This document shows positions 48,300-60,400 of a stretch of DNA of 64,000 bases, piece by piece. The number at the start of each line of letters is the position of its first letter. Position 1 is the first letter of the stretch. The stretch is from the NCBI GenBank assembly GCA_964035545.1, contig OZ037768.1, positions 18,269,700 through 18,333,699 of the forward strand, read 5' to 3'. This DNA is from Bugula neritina (taxonomy: Eukaryota > Bryozoa > Gymnolaemata > Cheilostomatida > Bugulidae). Below the pieces are notes generated by a model. That model was given only the letters and a program-made list of their open reading frames with translations, made no database searches and was not told the origin of the DNA. Position numbers and translations under genes: made by a program.

Positions 48300-51200
48300 A
48301 TGTCCTCTGCAGCATTTGAAGAAAATCAGACGAGTACCTCGCCTCCTGCAAAAAGACAGAAAACTGAACGAAACGGCAGTTCAAATATGCCTGGTGAAAC
48401 TGCAACTGCTTCCAACTCTAGTGGCATCGATGAGGGTCTCTATTCAAGGCAGCTGTAAGTGACCTATAGGTATACTGGTGTACTTGTTCGCAAAGTCAAT
48501 AAATATACATACAATCTAACTCCATATTGAAGTTTTGCATGATCTTTCAGTTGACTTTATGCACCAGTGGTATTGGAAGTGCCCATTAGGGATTGTTCTT
48601 GCAGTTGTTGTGGTGCTTTTTTTAAAAACAACTTGAGTATGAAACAAATGAAACGAATTACAGTTTCAATGTTGAAGGTATAGCTTCCATTTTGTTTCGC
48701 ATTTCAACACCTTTTGTGTTGCACTGATTAGGATTACATTCCATTCTTTTTTCAGTTATGTCTTGGGACATGAGGCTATGCGCAAGATGAATGCATCCAA
48801 CATTCTGATATCTGGGATGAAAGGTCTGGGTGTAGAAATAGCCAAGAATCTTATTCTTGGGGGAGTGAAATCATGTGTTCTTCATGATACTGAGCCTGTA
48901 CACATCTCAGATCTTGCATCGCAGGTAAAACTGATAATTATGCCCAACTTTGCTTCCATAAACACTGTTTTCCAATGAACATGGGAAGAAATTGTGATGT
49001 AGTGGTGTGTAGTAGTGGTATGTAGTAGTGGTATGTAAATTTTGACCAGTTTTTTTCCCTTCTAATGCTACACTCCATCAGTGGTTCGAATGCTGGCCTA
49101 GTAAATACGGGTCAGTGGTTCAAACACCTGCGATGATGTTAGGAAGAGCATCTGGTCATAGTTGCTCCTGTGCCACGTATGAGTAAATCATTTATCCCGC
49201 TTTAAAAACTCTTTCTATCAGGGGTTCTCACATGGATAGTGACTATAAACTCATGTGAGTTTTTTTGGAATTTCATATTGCATTGTATGTATTGAATTAT
49301 ATATCTTTCTAAAGTGCAGTTATATAACCATTTGAAAAGTTTTGACTTGCGTTGTGAGGTTCCTGTAAATGTTTACATGGTGACTTTTAACAGTTTAACC
49401 TATTTATTATACATCTTCAGCAGAATTGTATGGTCTCAATTTGTTTGAATAACTTAAAATGTTATTTATTAGTGATTATGTGATGGTATATCAATTTTTA
49501 ACTTGGGTAGATAGTGAATGCGGGTACAACTATGAGGTCTTCACATTACAGCCACATCATTTGCAATCTTTGTAACCTTTCCATATAATTTCAATTGGCT
49601 GACTTGTTGAATATGCCATGTATGTTAGGACACTTCTGCACATTTATGTAGTTCTTCTTTAAAGAGAGTGATGTCGGACAGAATCGAGCTGTGGTGGTCA
49701 CTCCAAGAGTGTCCGAGTTGAATAGCTATGTCTCTACTGAATCGTACACAGGCCAACTAACCACCGAGTTTATCTCTAAGTTTCAAGTAAGCCAACAGTG
49801 CTATCAGTCTTGCATGTTTAAGCCCCAAGAAAATATTTTTGAGATTTCTTTTATGTTTTGAAGATTTGTATCTCGCAAACTTGTAGAACTCATGAAATAT
49901 TTGCCCTAATGCCAGATCTGCTCAGTGCTAGTGATTAGTATTTATTCTGACTAACCATGCAGGTAGTTGTGTTGACTAACTCATCCCTGGACCAGCAGAT
50001 TGAGATCAGTGAATACTGTCACTCTCATGACATCAAATTTATAGTCGCTGAAACATATGGCTTGTTTGGGTAAGTGCCTACCGAGTAGCTAATTAATGCT
50101 GCGTGCATATTCTAATGAATTAGTGCCCTTCTCTAACTGCTAGTAATATAATACAGTGTATGGTAATCTAGTATCTTAGTATTACACTAGAAGGTATTGT
50201 TGCAGGCATATATTCTGCGATTTTGGTGATAAGTTCACTGTGAGTGACACGAATGGTGAAAACCCGTTGAGTGTGATGATTGCATCAATCAGTAAGGATA
50301 AGGAAGGCGTAGTGACGTGTTTGGATGAAACTCGACATGGCATGGAGAGTGGTGATTTTATTACATTCTCTGAAGTTCATGGCATGGTGGAACTAAACGG
50401 TTCAGCTCCTAGAGAGATCAAGGTATTGCGGATTATCAATATTAGTAGGTGATATTTTAGCAATAGTGCAAGTAACAAGTGTGTATTATGGTACTTAACA
50501 TGGCAACTTCTTTACCAGTAAACCAACCTGTTCGGTATGCTACAGGCTTTAGTAATGTCTGGCCACACAGGGACTTCATAAAAAATATCATCGAGGTTTT
50601 TTAAAAACTGGTGCTGTTTAAAGCACATTTTTTTGCATCTTCATAAAACATTTAAATGATATAATGTTTTCAAAACCTAAATACTCCAATTGGTTTGAGC
50701 CAACTAAACATTGTGTTGTTTCTCGCAGACCAGTTTCTTTTCAAAACTCGCTGTAAACATAATTTAACAAAATGTTTTTCTATACACAATCTGTTGGCTA
50801 TCGAAAATTTTAATGTGTTTTCATTGATTTGCGACAACCCGTTTCAACAGCTGTGATACATATAAACAGTTGTATGATAGTTGGTGACTACTTCCTTGAT
50901 TTGAAGCATGACCACTGAAAGTGATTATTTATTGCCTTGCAAATCTGCTGCAGGTTGCTAGAATTGCATAATCTTCAGACACTAGGACTAGATTTTAGTT
51001 AGTTTCATATTGCCCAGTAAAATGGTTTTGTAATGCTCACTATGGTGGCTGTGCCTATAGAAGTTGGTGTTTATACATTGTGTTACTTGCAGGTGCTAGG
51101 ACCTTATACATTCAGTATTGGTGACACATCGACACTCAGTGACTACGTGAGAGGTGGCATTGCCACTCAGACTAAACAACCTAAAGATATCTCATTTGTG

Positions 51201-54200
51201 AGTATGAGTGAGAATATTAGTTTTCTGTCTGAATATTCTTTTGATTGATCAGAGTAATTACCTTACAGAACTGTATAATCTCATACTCAATTCCCTCCTC
51301 CATTTTATTGTCAACCTTTAAGCTGCTCCATGTATTATCTACCTTTGAGTTATTTGAACAGTATATCTATTGTTCATCTACAATCAGATAAATCTACTTT
51401 TATCATGCTAAGCCAGATCTCTAACCATTTGATGAGACAATGACCTCTATAGTCAGTTAAATCGTATTGAATCTATGGATTTTATTTAGAAATCGTTGAA
51501 AGACAGTTTGGCTGCTCCAGACTTCATGATCACAGATTTTGCAAAGTTTGGTAGAGCAGAACAGTGTCACATAGCATTTCAGGCTTTGCATGAATATAAA
51601 AAGCAAAATGGATGCCTTCCTAAACCATGGTGCAGGGTAAGTGGATTGACGTCTTTAAACAAACCGGTGGTTACACTAGATAGCTCCTGGATGCATTGAA
51701 TAGAAGTAGTATCTGCATGTACCATACTATGTGTCTCGTCCATGCTGAAGGAAATTTACCCTGATGTAGGCTGACGGTAAATCTTTCCTGGAACTGACAA
51801 AATCAATAAATGAAAAGTCTGCTGCCAAAGCAGAGTTGGATGATGACCTGATTTTGAAGCTGTCTTATGTTGCTGCCGGTGATCTCTGCCCTATGCAGGC
51901 AGTGATTGGTGGGATTACAGCGCAGGAGGCGATGAAGGCCTGCAGTGGAAAGTTCATGCCAATCCAACAACACATGCATTTTGATGCGTTGGAGTGTTTG
52001 GCAGAGGGAGAGCTGGAAGAAGCAACAGTCAAGTGTGTAAGTCATCACAAACAGTAGAGCATGCTCTTTCACTGTTACTTCTGTAGAATTTATTTCCCTG
52101 TAATTTTCATACTCATTTAGTTTATTTACAAAATATTATGTTGTGTTAATACTTTATTCTGACTTTTCTTATTGTAGAATAACAGCCGTTATGATGGCCA
52201 AATTGCAGTCTTTGGTAATGAATTTCAGAACAAACTGGAGAAACTTAAATACTTTCTGGTGAGCAAGTTTAGCAGTGATATTTGTGTCTATGTATCTGTG
52301 TATGTATGTTTAGCTGTATGAAATCATGTGCAAGTATTTTAGCATTTCTTGATAAGACATGGTTGTCTCGTCATATACTTGTAAGGTTGGCGCCGGAGCC
52401 ATTGGGTGTGAGATGTTGAAGAACTGGGCCATGATGGGCGTGGCATGCGGACCTGGAGGTCAAATCTATGTCACTGATATGGATACCATTGAGAAATCTA
52501 ACCTCAACAGACAGTTTCTCTTTCGTCCCAGCGACGTGCAGGTGTGTTGCAATCTGTTACAGCGTGTCAAGTATTACTCGTCCCTGTACTCTTGTATAAT
52601 CTGTTTCTGTCCCTGCTGTAGAAATTAAAGTCTGTGTGTGCTGCTGACGCTGTCAAAGTCATGAATCCGAATGTCAAGATCACCTCACACCAGAACAGAG
52701 TAGGGCCTGAGACCGAGTCTGTGTATGATGACGCGTTCTTTGAGTCTCTAGATGGCGTAGCTAATGCATTGGATAATGTTGCTGCCCGTAAGTTTAACTT
52801 CTCCTGTGATGCTGTGGATTCATTGTATGACTCTATGTATTCTATGATGTCAGCAACTTAAGTTACAAAGTTGGAGTTGTTTTCTCGTAGTAAACCTAAC
52901 TTGGCTAAAAATTGTTCAGCTGAAATATTTGTGCACAGTTGATGTAGGCAAGTAAATTCATTGGACAAGTTTATGTAGCAGATTAACTATCACAGTTGAG
53001 AAAATTCTCCAAGTAGGAAAGAAAATTTTCCGCCTGATGGCTATGTACAATGTGTTTGTAAGCTCTACCTTTATTCTACCATCAAGTTATACATACAGGA
53101 ACGTATATGGACAGGCGATGTGTATACTACAAGAAAACGCTGCTAGAGTCAGGTACTCTGGGAACTAAAGCTAACACGCAAGTTGTCCTACCTCACCTCA
53201 CAGAGAGCTACTCATCCAGTCAAGACCCACCAGAGAAATCTATCCCCGCCTGCACTCTACACAACTTCCCCAATGCCATCGAACACACGTTGCAGTGGGC
53301 TCGCAGCCAGTTCGAAGGCTACTTTGTAAACATTGCTGAAGACGTAGATCAGTATATTAGGGACCCTCAGTTCACGGCTAGAACTAAAAAGTTACCTGGA
53401 AATGAGCCCGTGAGTTGAATGCAGTTTACAAGAGAATTCAGAGAGTTTTGTACTTGTTGGTCTGCTTCGTCCGTCATATTCTAGTGGTTCGGTTAGCTTT
53501 TCAATAGCCAATTGCTGTCTTCTATGTTTTCAGTAGTTATTCGTCGGTTTTTGATAAAAATATGCCTATATTTGTAGTTGACCACTTTTCAATCATTACT
53601 CGAGTCTCTAACCACAAAGAAAGCCAGCACATTTGAAGACTGCGTCCAGTGGGCCAGAAATCTTTTCCAGGAAAATTACAGCAATAATATCAGACAACTC
53701 CTCTTTAACTTTCCTGCTGATGCCACCACAACTAGCGGTGCGCTGTTCTGGTCGGGACCTAAGCGCTGCCCGAACCCGCTAAGTTTTGATGTGCACAATG
53801 ACACTCACCTGGACTTTATAGTCGCAGCGGCTAACCTCCGAGCCTATATGTACGGCATTAAGCAGTGCTCAGATCGGGCAGCTATTGGTAAGATGGTGTC
53901 TACCATGGTTCCTCCGCCATTTGAGCCCAAGGCTGGAGTTAGAATTGATGCCAGTGAAGCAGAGGCTACAGCAAGAGGTTCTGAGTCTGTGGGTGAGTTG
54001 AGACTCTTGTCATTGGAATAGTTGAATAGCAAATGTTTCAGTGTTAGGGGGTTGTTGTATATTAAATAATGCTCTTACAACTTTTCTGTACACTAGCCAG
54101 CCTTTATGCTATACTGGATGTCTACTTCCTTTTAGAAAGTAGTTGATTTCTCAGCTGGCTATTCTACTTGTATAGTTTAGACTCTAGATCATAACAATGG

Positions 54201-56099
54201 AAATTATAATGCCCAGACATCAACGTAGATATGCAAATAAAATAAAAACTGTTTATTTGCTCGCATTCTGTTGCAATATTCATTGCTTTGTGATCCAGTT
54301 CATATGTTGTTATAAAAGTAAAGCTTTTGATTTTGATGGTTGTTTGCAGTGTAGTGTGGGAAAAAGGTGCTAAGATGTGTAAATTATTTGTGTGAAATTT
54401 CTAGATCCTGACAGTTTGGGCGGGGTAATCAGCCGACTCCCAAGTCCTTCTACCCTTCAGAACCTGGTCATTAGGAAGTCCGACTTTGAAAAGGATGATG
54501 ACAGCAACTATCACATGGATTTCATCACCGCCTGCAGTAATCTTAGAGCCGACAACTATAGCATTGCACCTGCCGATAAGCATAAGAGTAAACTCATAGC
54601 CGGAAAAATTATACCTGCCATAGCTACAACCACAGCTATGGTGGTGGGTTTGGTCTGTCTGGAAATGTATAAGGTATGTATACTTGCACTAAAGCTTTTA
54701 CTACTGAACTTATACAATATAAAGGTCTGAGTTTTCTTTGCAGTAAAATGGGTTGTTTGTGACTGGCTATGCTATGCTGTAGATGGTGCAAGGACACAAG
54801 GATATAGAAATGTACAAAAATGGCTTCGTAAACTTAGCTTTGCCTTTCTTTGGCTTCTCCACGCCTATAGCTCCAACTAAGAACAAGTATTACGAGAATG
54901 AGTTTTCTCTGTGGGACAGGTTCAGCATTGATGGCTCCAAAGGCCAGTCTGGGGAGATGACTCTAAAAGAGCTCATCGACTACTTTCAGGTGAGCTAAGC
55001 AGCTTGGTTACACTTCTCTTCTCATTGGTTCCTTTCAAAACTAACCAGTAATGACATTTGTAAATGTTTGATTACCTTAAAATTAACAAATAAATAATTA
55101 TACTAGTTTCTATTAATACAGAAAATGGCAGATTTGTGTGTATATGCCACCATTTTATATTTGAAATTTAGTTCGTAGTATAGGGATCAATTTTTTTTAT
55201 TGTATCATACTCTCAAGATTTAATATATATCACTTATTAAAACACGTTTATAACAAATAGTTTATTTTTGTGGTCAATCTTCACATTTGCCTCTTGAAAC
55301 AATAATTTTATTTTAAATTGGGATTTTGTTTTCTGCAATATTTTCTATCCTGCGATACCTTCAAAAGATGCTACGGCTTAATGATTTTTAATTCTGTAAA
55401 AAATGAAATTTTTCAGAATGAAGAAAAGCTGGAGATAACCATGCTCTCCCAAGGAGTGGCTATGCTTTATTCATTCTTTATGAACTCTGCTAAGAGAAAG
55501 GAAAGGCTGGCCATGCCGTAAGTGTGTTTTGCTATATATTTAGTTTGAAGTAGGGGGGGGGGGGGGGGAGATAATGCACTGAGTTGAAACAAAGAAACAT
55601 TGAATATCAACAAATTGACAGCATATTGAATGTTATAAATTATAAAAAGACAGAACTTGTACCATTATTATGTATTAGAGTTTTACCGATGTATTTCTGT
55701 GAACCAGTTTTGTTAAATATGAAAAGGCCTTTTTGAATAGCCTGTGTGATTTTAATTACATATAGATTATTTTGGATGCCATAGTTTTTAACTTATTACA
55801 GCTAGGGCCACATGGAGTGGAATTTTGCTTCCGGAACCGCATGTGGTGCTAATCCGCTCCGGGCGTTCTTTGTCGCACACAATACGTTTGCAGAAAATTA
55901 TAGAATGGTTGCTGTAGATGTCAGGGTTGAATGTATAATGATGTTTTTTAGTTTGAGTGAAGTTGTGCTGCAAGTTACTAAGCAACAGTCATTTCCACCA
56001 CACGTTCAATCTTTGGTGTTGGAGATTTGTTGTAATGATACTGATGGAGAAGACGTGGAAGTCCCCTACATCAAGTATGATTTACCAAAAAAAGCTTAA
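48300..56099 (+). CDS. UBA1: UBA1, ubiquitin-activating enzyme E1, complete
   Basis: Seventeen coding exons: 48300-48454, 48756-48924, 49652-49786, 49963-50069, 50206-50422, 51093-51197, 51490-51636, 51770-52036, 52178-52258, 52386-52541, 52622-52787, 53099-53409, 53578-53992, 54405-54673, 54783-54989, 55417-55517, 55952-56099 (stop TAA). The product is 1,051 residues (human 1,058). Order: NLS-like basic patch PPAKRQKTE (15-23), inactive adenylation half starting at [13 protein letters not shown], four-helix bundle, and active adenylation half with the nucleotide loop VGAGAIGCE (462-470) and [18 protein letters not shown]. The catalytic-cysteine half-domain follows, with Cys620 in [19 protein letters not shown], then a C-terminal ubiquitin-fold domain ending [14 protein letters not shown]. 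The enzyme adenylates ubiquitin with ATP, takes it as a thioester on the Cys and passes it to E2s, in cytosol and nucleus. All key residues are present. Confidence 0.98.
49083..49262 (+). mobile_element. SINE family A copy, 5' part rearranged
   Basis: It holds the family body (GATGTTAGGAAGAGCATC, TAGTTGCTCCTGTGCCAC, TTTAAAAACTCTTTCTATCA) after a B-box-like GTGGTTCAAACACC. The tRNA-like head is degraded. It lies in the UBA1 intron between 48924 and 49652, in the same orientation as the gene. Confidence 0.7.
55553..55568 (+). repeat. 16-bp poly(G) run
   Basis: Uninterrupted G16 on the UBA1 sense strand, 35 bp after the donor of the penultimate coding exon. It could form a quadruplex in the pre-mRNA. 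Confidence 0.95.
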
Positions 56100-56897
56100 A
56101 GAACATGTTGAGAAAAGAGACTTGCGCCAAGGGTGCCGATATCATTGTCAAGGGTTTTGGCTACAGTGCTACTATTGTGTATCTATATTTATGTTTATTT
56201 TGTGGCTAGTTTATGTTTATTTCTTACTAGTGCAGTTCATTAACATCGTTCTAACCATCCATATAGTTGTATCTTTTATTGTAGGAAATCAATATCTTTA
56301 CAAATATAATTTTATTCAAATTTTTCAATCTTGGCTTGCAATTTCTGTTTTCTTTAATGCATTCTAAATAATGAAAGTTGCATTAAAGACAAGCCGCCGA
56401 TGTAAGTTTCAGTTTTATTAAAAAATAACATTTATCATTATAGAAAACCATAAGTACAAAGATTAAAATTTCGTAAAACCAATCCACAATAACACAATGA
56501 ATAAATGGTTAATTATATCAAAACTGTACAAAATGAATTATGGCAAGTACAACTACAAGAATATCAATACAATATACATATTGTATCAAGTTAGGTGTTC
56601 CTTGTGTCAGTGTTCTTGTTAAAAATCTAATACATACGTATATCAAAAAACAATTACATTTCATTTAAAACTGTCGTTCTAATTGGTGGAAATTTAAGTT
56701 CTGTGTTATGACTGGTTCTTCAGTCCACTGTAGTCTATATTCAGGTGAACCCTTTTCTTCCAGCCAGGACATACATGAATTATTTTATTCAAAAATTTTA
56801 GGGCTTTCTCAACCTGCACCAGTAAAATTTTTTTTCAATTGGAAATCAAGTATTGAGGGCTCTACAACACTACAGTCTGACATAAAATAATTCCGAC

Positions 56898-57003
56898 GGG
56901 TATAACGGAAAGAGTGCCATATCCATATTTCTAATGGCAAGTTTTAGAGACTTGTACAGCTGTATTGTGAAATGTTGGGCAGCGCACTCTTTCTGTTATG
57001 CCA
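56898..57003. repeat. imperfect inverted repeat, possible miniature element
   Basis: GGTATAACGGAAAGAGTGCC at the left and, at the right, CGCACTCTTTCTGTTATGCC, whose inverse is GGCATAACAGAAAGAGTGCG. The arms are about 60 bp apart. No clear target duplication was found, so it may be a small MITE or a 3' UTR hairpin. Confidence 0.6.
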
Positions 57004-57405
57004 GTACATATAATACAAAACTATAATATTTATAGTAAACAATAACTGCTGTTAAAAACTATACAAAACAAATTTTTAATGCCAAAAGTAATCTCAATTT
57101 ACAGCAAATACTGAGGCCAATTTGGAAGATAATTTTGGTTTTCGATATATACCTATAGACTCTGTTCATAGATGCTAGTTACCAATTGTTTACCAAATAC
57201 AATTGTATATCGAGAGAACAAAAAAAAATCTTCCCAATAGGATGTTGCTAATACTAGTAGCTAAAATGCTGATTATAAAATATTAGGTTGAATAATTCTT
57301 GTGTAGTAAAGCTTGCTGTATGAAGGTAATTAATATTTATAGTGCAGACAACTACACCAGGAGTGTTATATCTTCCAGCTTAATTTTCCAAATTCCGGCA
57401 ATGTA

Positions 57406-57411
57406 TTTATT
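57406..57411 (-). terminator. possible dystroglycan polyadenylation signal
   Basis: TTTATT on the plus strand reads AATAAA on the minus strand, about 60 bp past the stop codon. This would make a very short 3' UTR; other candidates lie further left. Confidence 0.35.
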
Positions 57412-57469
57412 AAATGTGTTTAGAAATGTCTGTCTAATAATAATTTATAGATCTGAAGTATAAAAATAT

Positions 57470-60400
57470 TTATAGTGATCTATCTATCATTCTTTGCTCA
57501 TCATCTGGTTCGCTGACTGGTGGTGTGTCAGGCTGGTAGTCCGCTGTCTGGTCGTTATGAGGATACGCTGGAGGCGTGGGTTTATAGCTTACGTCTGCTG
57601 GTGTCATTATTAAAGGTTGGTTCTCAGCTTTACCCAAGGACCTCTTTTCTTCATCCAGCACTTTAGGGACACCCGTCTCAATATTAAAGCTGCCATTCTG
57701 TCTAGGTTTCCTAGTCTTTTTCTCCTTTTGCTTTCGAGAGCATACGACCACAATTACGACTACAATTATGATTAGTACCAGTATTCCTATGACCACTCCG
57801 ACAATTATTGCAATTGGTGGTTTTGGCTCTTCTGAAGTTGTTGGCTCTTGAATAACCTGTGCGTTAGCAGATGCTGGATCAACTATACCATCGCACGGAC
57901 CTTGAGACAAGAACTCAACGCTGAGTACTTTGAACGGACTAATCTTGTCCTGGAATGATTGCTGTACCTTATTGCCATCAAACACCATATCTCTGTACAC
58001 TTCAACAGACTCTGGGCATTCATCAGCAGGAGATTTGCTGTTCTGTTCTTCCAATGAGTATTGTACAACTACAGATCCTTGTTTGACAGAGAGAATATGG
58101 ACGTTGGCATTTGTAAATACACCTTGTAACTTTTTGTAAATGCCGATTTGTTTAGCTTGAGTATTGGCAAACACCGAATATTTTTCATCAATTTTTAAAG
58201 TGAACAGATTTGTTGCAAGAGGAGCATAACTGTTATCTATGACTTTAACTGTTATATCTTCTTCCACTTCTGCACCATTAGAGTCTATGGCTACCAAAGT
58301 GTACTGAGACTCCGTGACTGGCTTGTCCCATGTTAAGGCTTTCAGTGTGCGGGTATTTGAATCAAGGGTTATCCATCCCTGCGACTCTTCCAAGCTACCC
58401 ACAATCAACTTCACTTTTATTTTAGATAAATCAACATCTTCCTGGTAAAAAAAGCAAATCAACTTTCATTAGAATACTCATTATATATTTTTAATTGCTC
58501 CGCCAGATAATTGCTCAGACTCAATTAGTTTTAACCCGAGATCAACCAATGATAGAAGATAACTGTTTGTTCTATTCAAATGTGTATATTAGTTAGTTCT
58601 GGGAATTGAAAGATAAATAATAAATGAACACAAGGGCTTTAGCTTACAATGTTGATTATATCTATACATTCTATTTTCACCTGCCCATAATAGCTTCAGG
58701 AGCCAAAGTGTAGAGCTAGATATTTGCTTTAACTGTTAGCTACTGCAGAGATATTTAATCTAAATTCTATGAGCTAAAAATTAAAATGCTAATCAAGTTA
58801 GCAAAGTGTAAACTTTAGAAGTTTGACTGCATTGGAAGACTACAAGCTGATTAAGTCAGGTGTAGCTTTAATATGTTTTTAAAGTATTTTATTCAAGTTG
58901 TATTTTTTAATAACAAAATCCCAGGTCTTAATCTATTTAAAATTTGTAATAACAAACACACTATTGATTATATAGTGTACTATTATATAATACTCACGTA
59001 GTCAGTAAATAAGTTTATAGGAAGTACACTTTCATATAATTTTCCAACTTCAACTTCTAGCATCTTGAACTTGGCCATTTCGATGTTATTAACTTCTGGT
59101 ATCCTGTTGCTGCATGGTGCTATTTGACTAACTGACTTGACTTCCACTACAACCAGCTGGTCACTAGACCCTTTAATCTGCACCTCTTTGCCAACGAGCT
59201 CCCTTATCTGTGCCAGTGACTCACTACAATTGATCAGATTGCAAGCTGATGGACATGATGTTGAAAACAATATATACAACTTGCACAGACTCGAGAGAAA
59301 TATCTCAATTAAGACTGAAATTAACAAACATAAGTGAATATTCATGAAATAATATAGTAAAGGAGCAGCCATGGTCTAGGGGTTAGAGCGTTTGCTCAGC
59401 AAGCACGAAGTCATGGGTTCGAGCCCTGACAAAGGTCTTTGGTGATGTTAAGAAGAGCATTCAGTCATAATTGCTTCTGTGCCCCATCTGAATAAGTCCT
59501 TAGCTCGATTTTTACCAAAAAACCCTTTCCATCAAGAGTTTTTTCACAGGGATGGCGACTTGTGTGGGTTTTATATAGTAATGCCACAATAAATTAGTGA
59601 TAAACTTTTAGGAAACTGCGTACAATACTGTTATTACAAACCTGTTTGTGTTTTCAGGACATGTATCAGGTGGAGGTCCTCTGTTGTCACCAAATGATAC
59701 CATAAATTCTCCTCTGGCAGCATCACGTCTTACATTTGTAATCAGAATGTTAGAAAAGCTCGCTTGTTCAGCCAAGGTCAAGGCTAAGTATGCACCAGCT
59801 GTTGGTTCAGTCAGCACTGGCACTTTTTTTATCAGCAGGGTGTACGTCTGAAACAGAGCAGCCTCAGCTTATTCAGTAATGGACTCTAATACAAGGCCAG
59901 CTATGCTTGCTAGAAGTTTCTTAAAATTAGGTGGAGAGGACAACTAAAGTATGTGCCCATAAATTCAATGCTTTGCAGCATCTCAGAAATAAAGCGAAGT
60001 TTAAAATAATTTTGCTTCGACTGGGATTCGAACCCAGGGCCTCTGGCTTGCAAGCAGGCGCACTACCATTACACCATAGAGACTACTGGGTAATCTCAAC
60101 ACCAAGTTAGTTGAAAAGGTTTAGTTTTTAAAAATAAAAAATATGATTTTTTTATTAATTACACTTCACTTTGTTGGCCCATCTCTAGTAGATAGCATTC
60201 TAATATGTAGCACCAGGTCACCTCTAGAACAATACACCAACTCACCTCCAGTACGTTGTCTTTCCTGGAACTACCATGCTGAACATATATTGTAGCATCT
60301 ACACTTGCACCTAAGGGATCAGTAGCAGTAAGCCTTAGCTCCTCCGTGTTACCAGACAGAGATTCATCAGCTAATGTTACTAGCTCGTACTGTCCGGAAA

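Larger units (their letters stand above)
56100..57469. other. UBA1-dystroglycan convergent intergenic region
   Basis: 1.37 kb with the 3' UTRs of both genes. ATTAAA at 56382-56387 is a possible UBA1 polyadenylation signal. A 20-bp inverted repeat lies at 56898-57003. No exon is seen. Confidence 0.55.

Noticed and set aside
55803-55930. Less AT-rich block in the last UBA1 intron, open on both strands
   Set aside because: UBA1 splices cleanly from 55517 to 55952 without it. No motif or splice context is seen; perhaps a degraded repeat.
59220-59372. Longer dystroglycan exon starting upstream of ACNLINCSES
   Set aside because: The phase from the previous exon (AG plus one base) fits only the acceptor TTGTAG at 59224, giving NSESLAQIRELVG. 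The extra upstream residues are intron.
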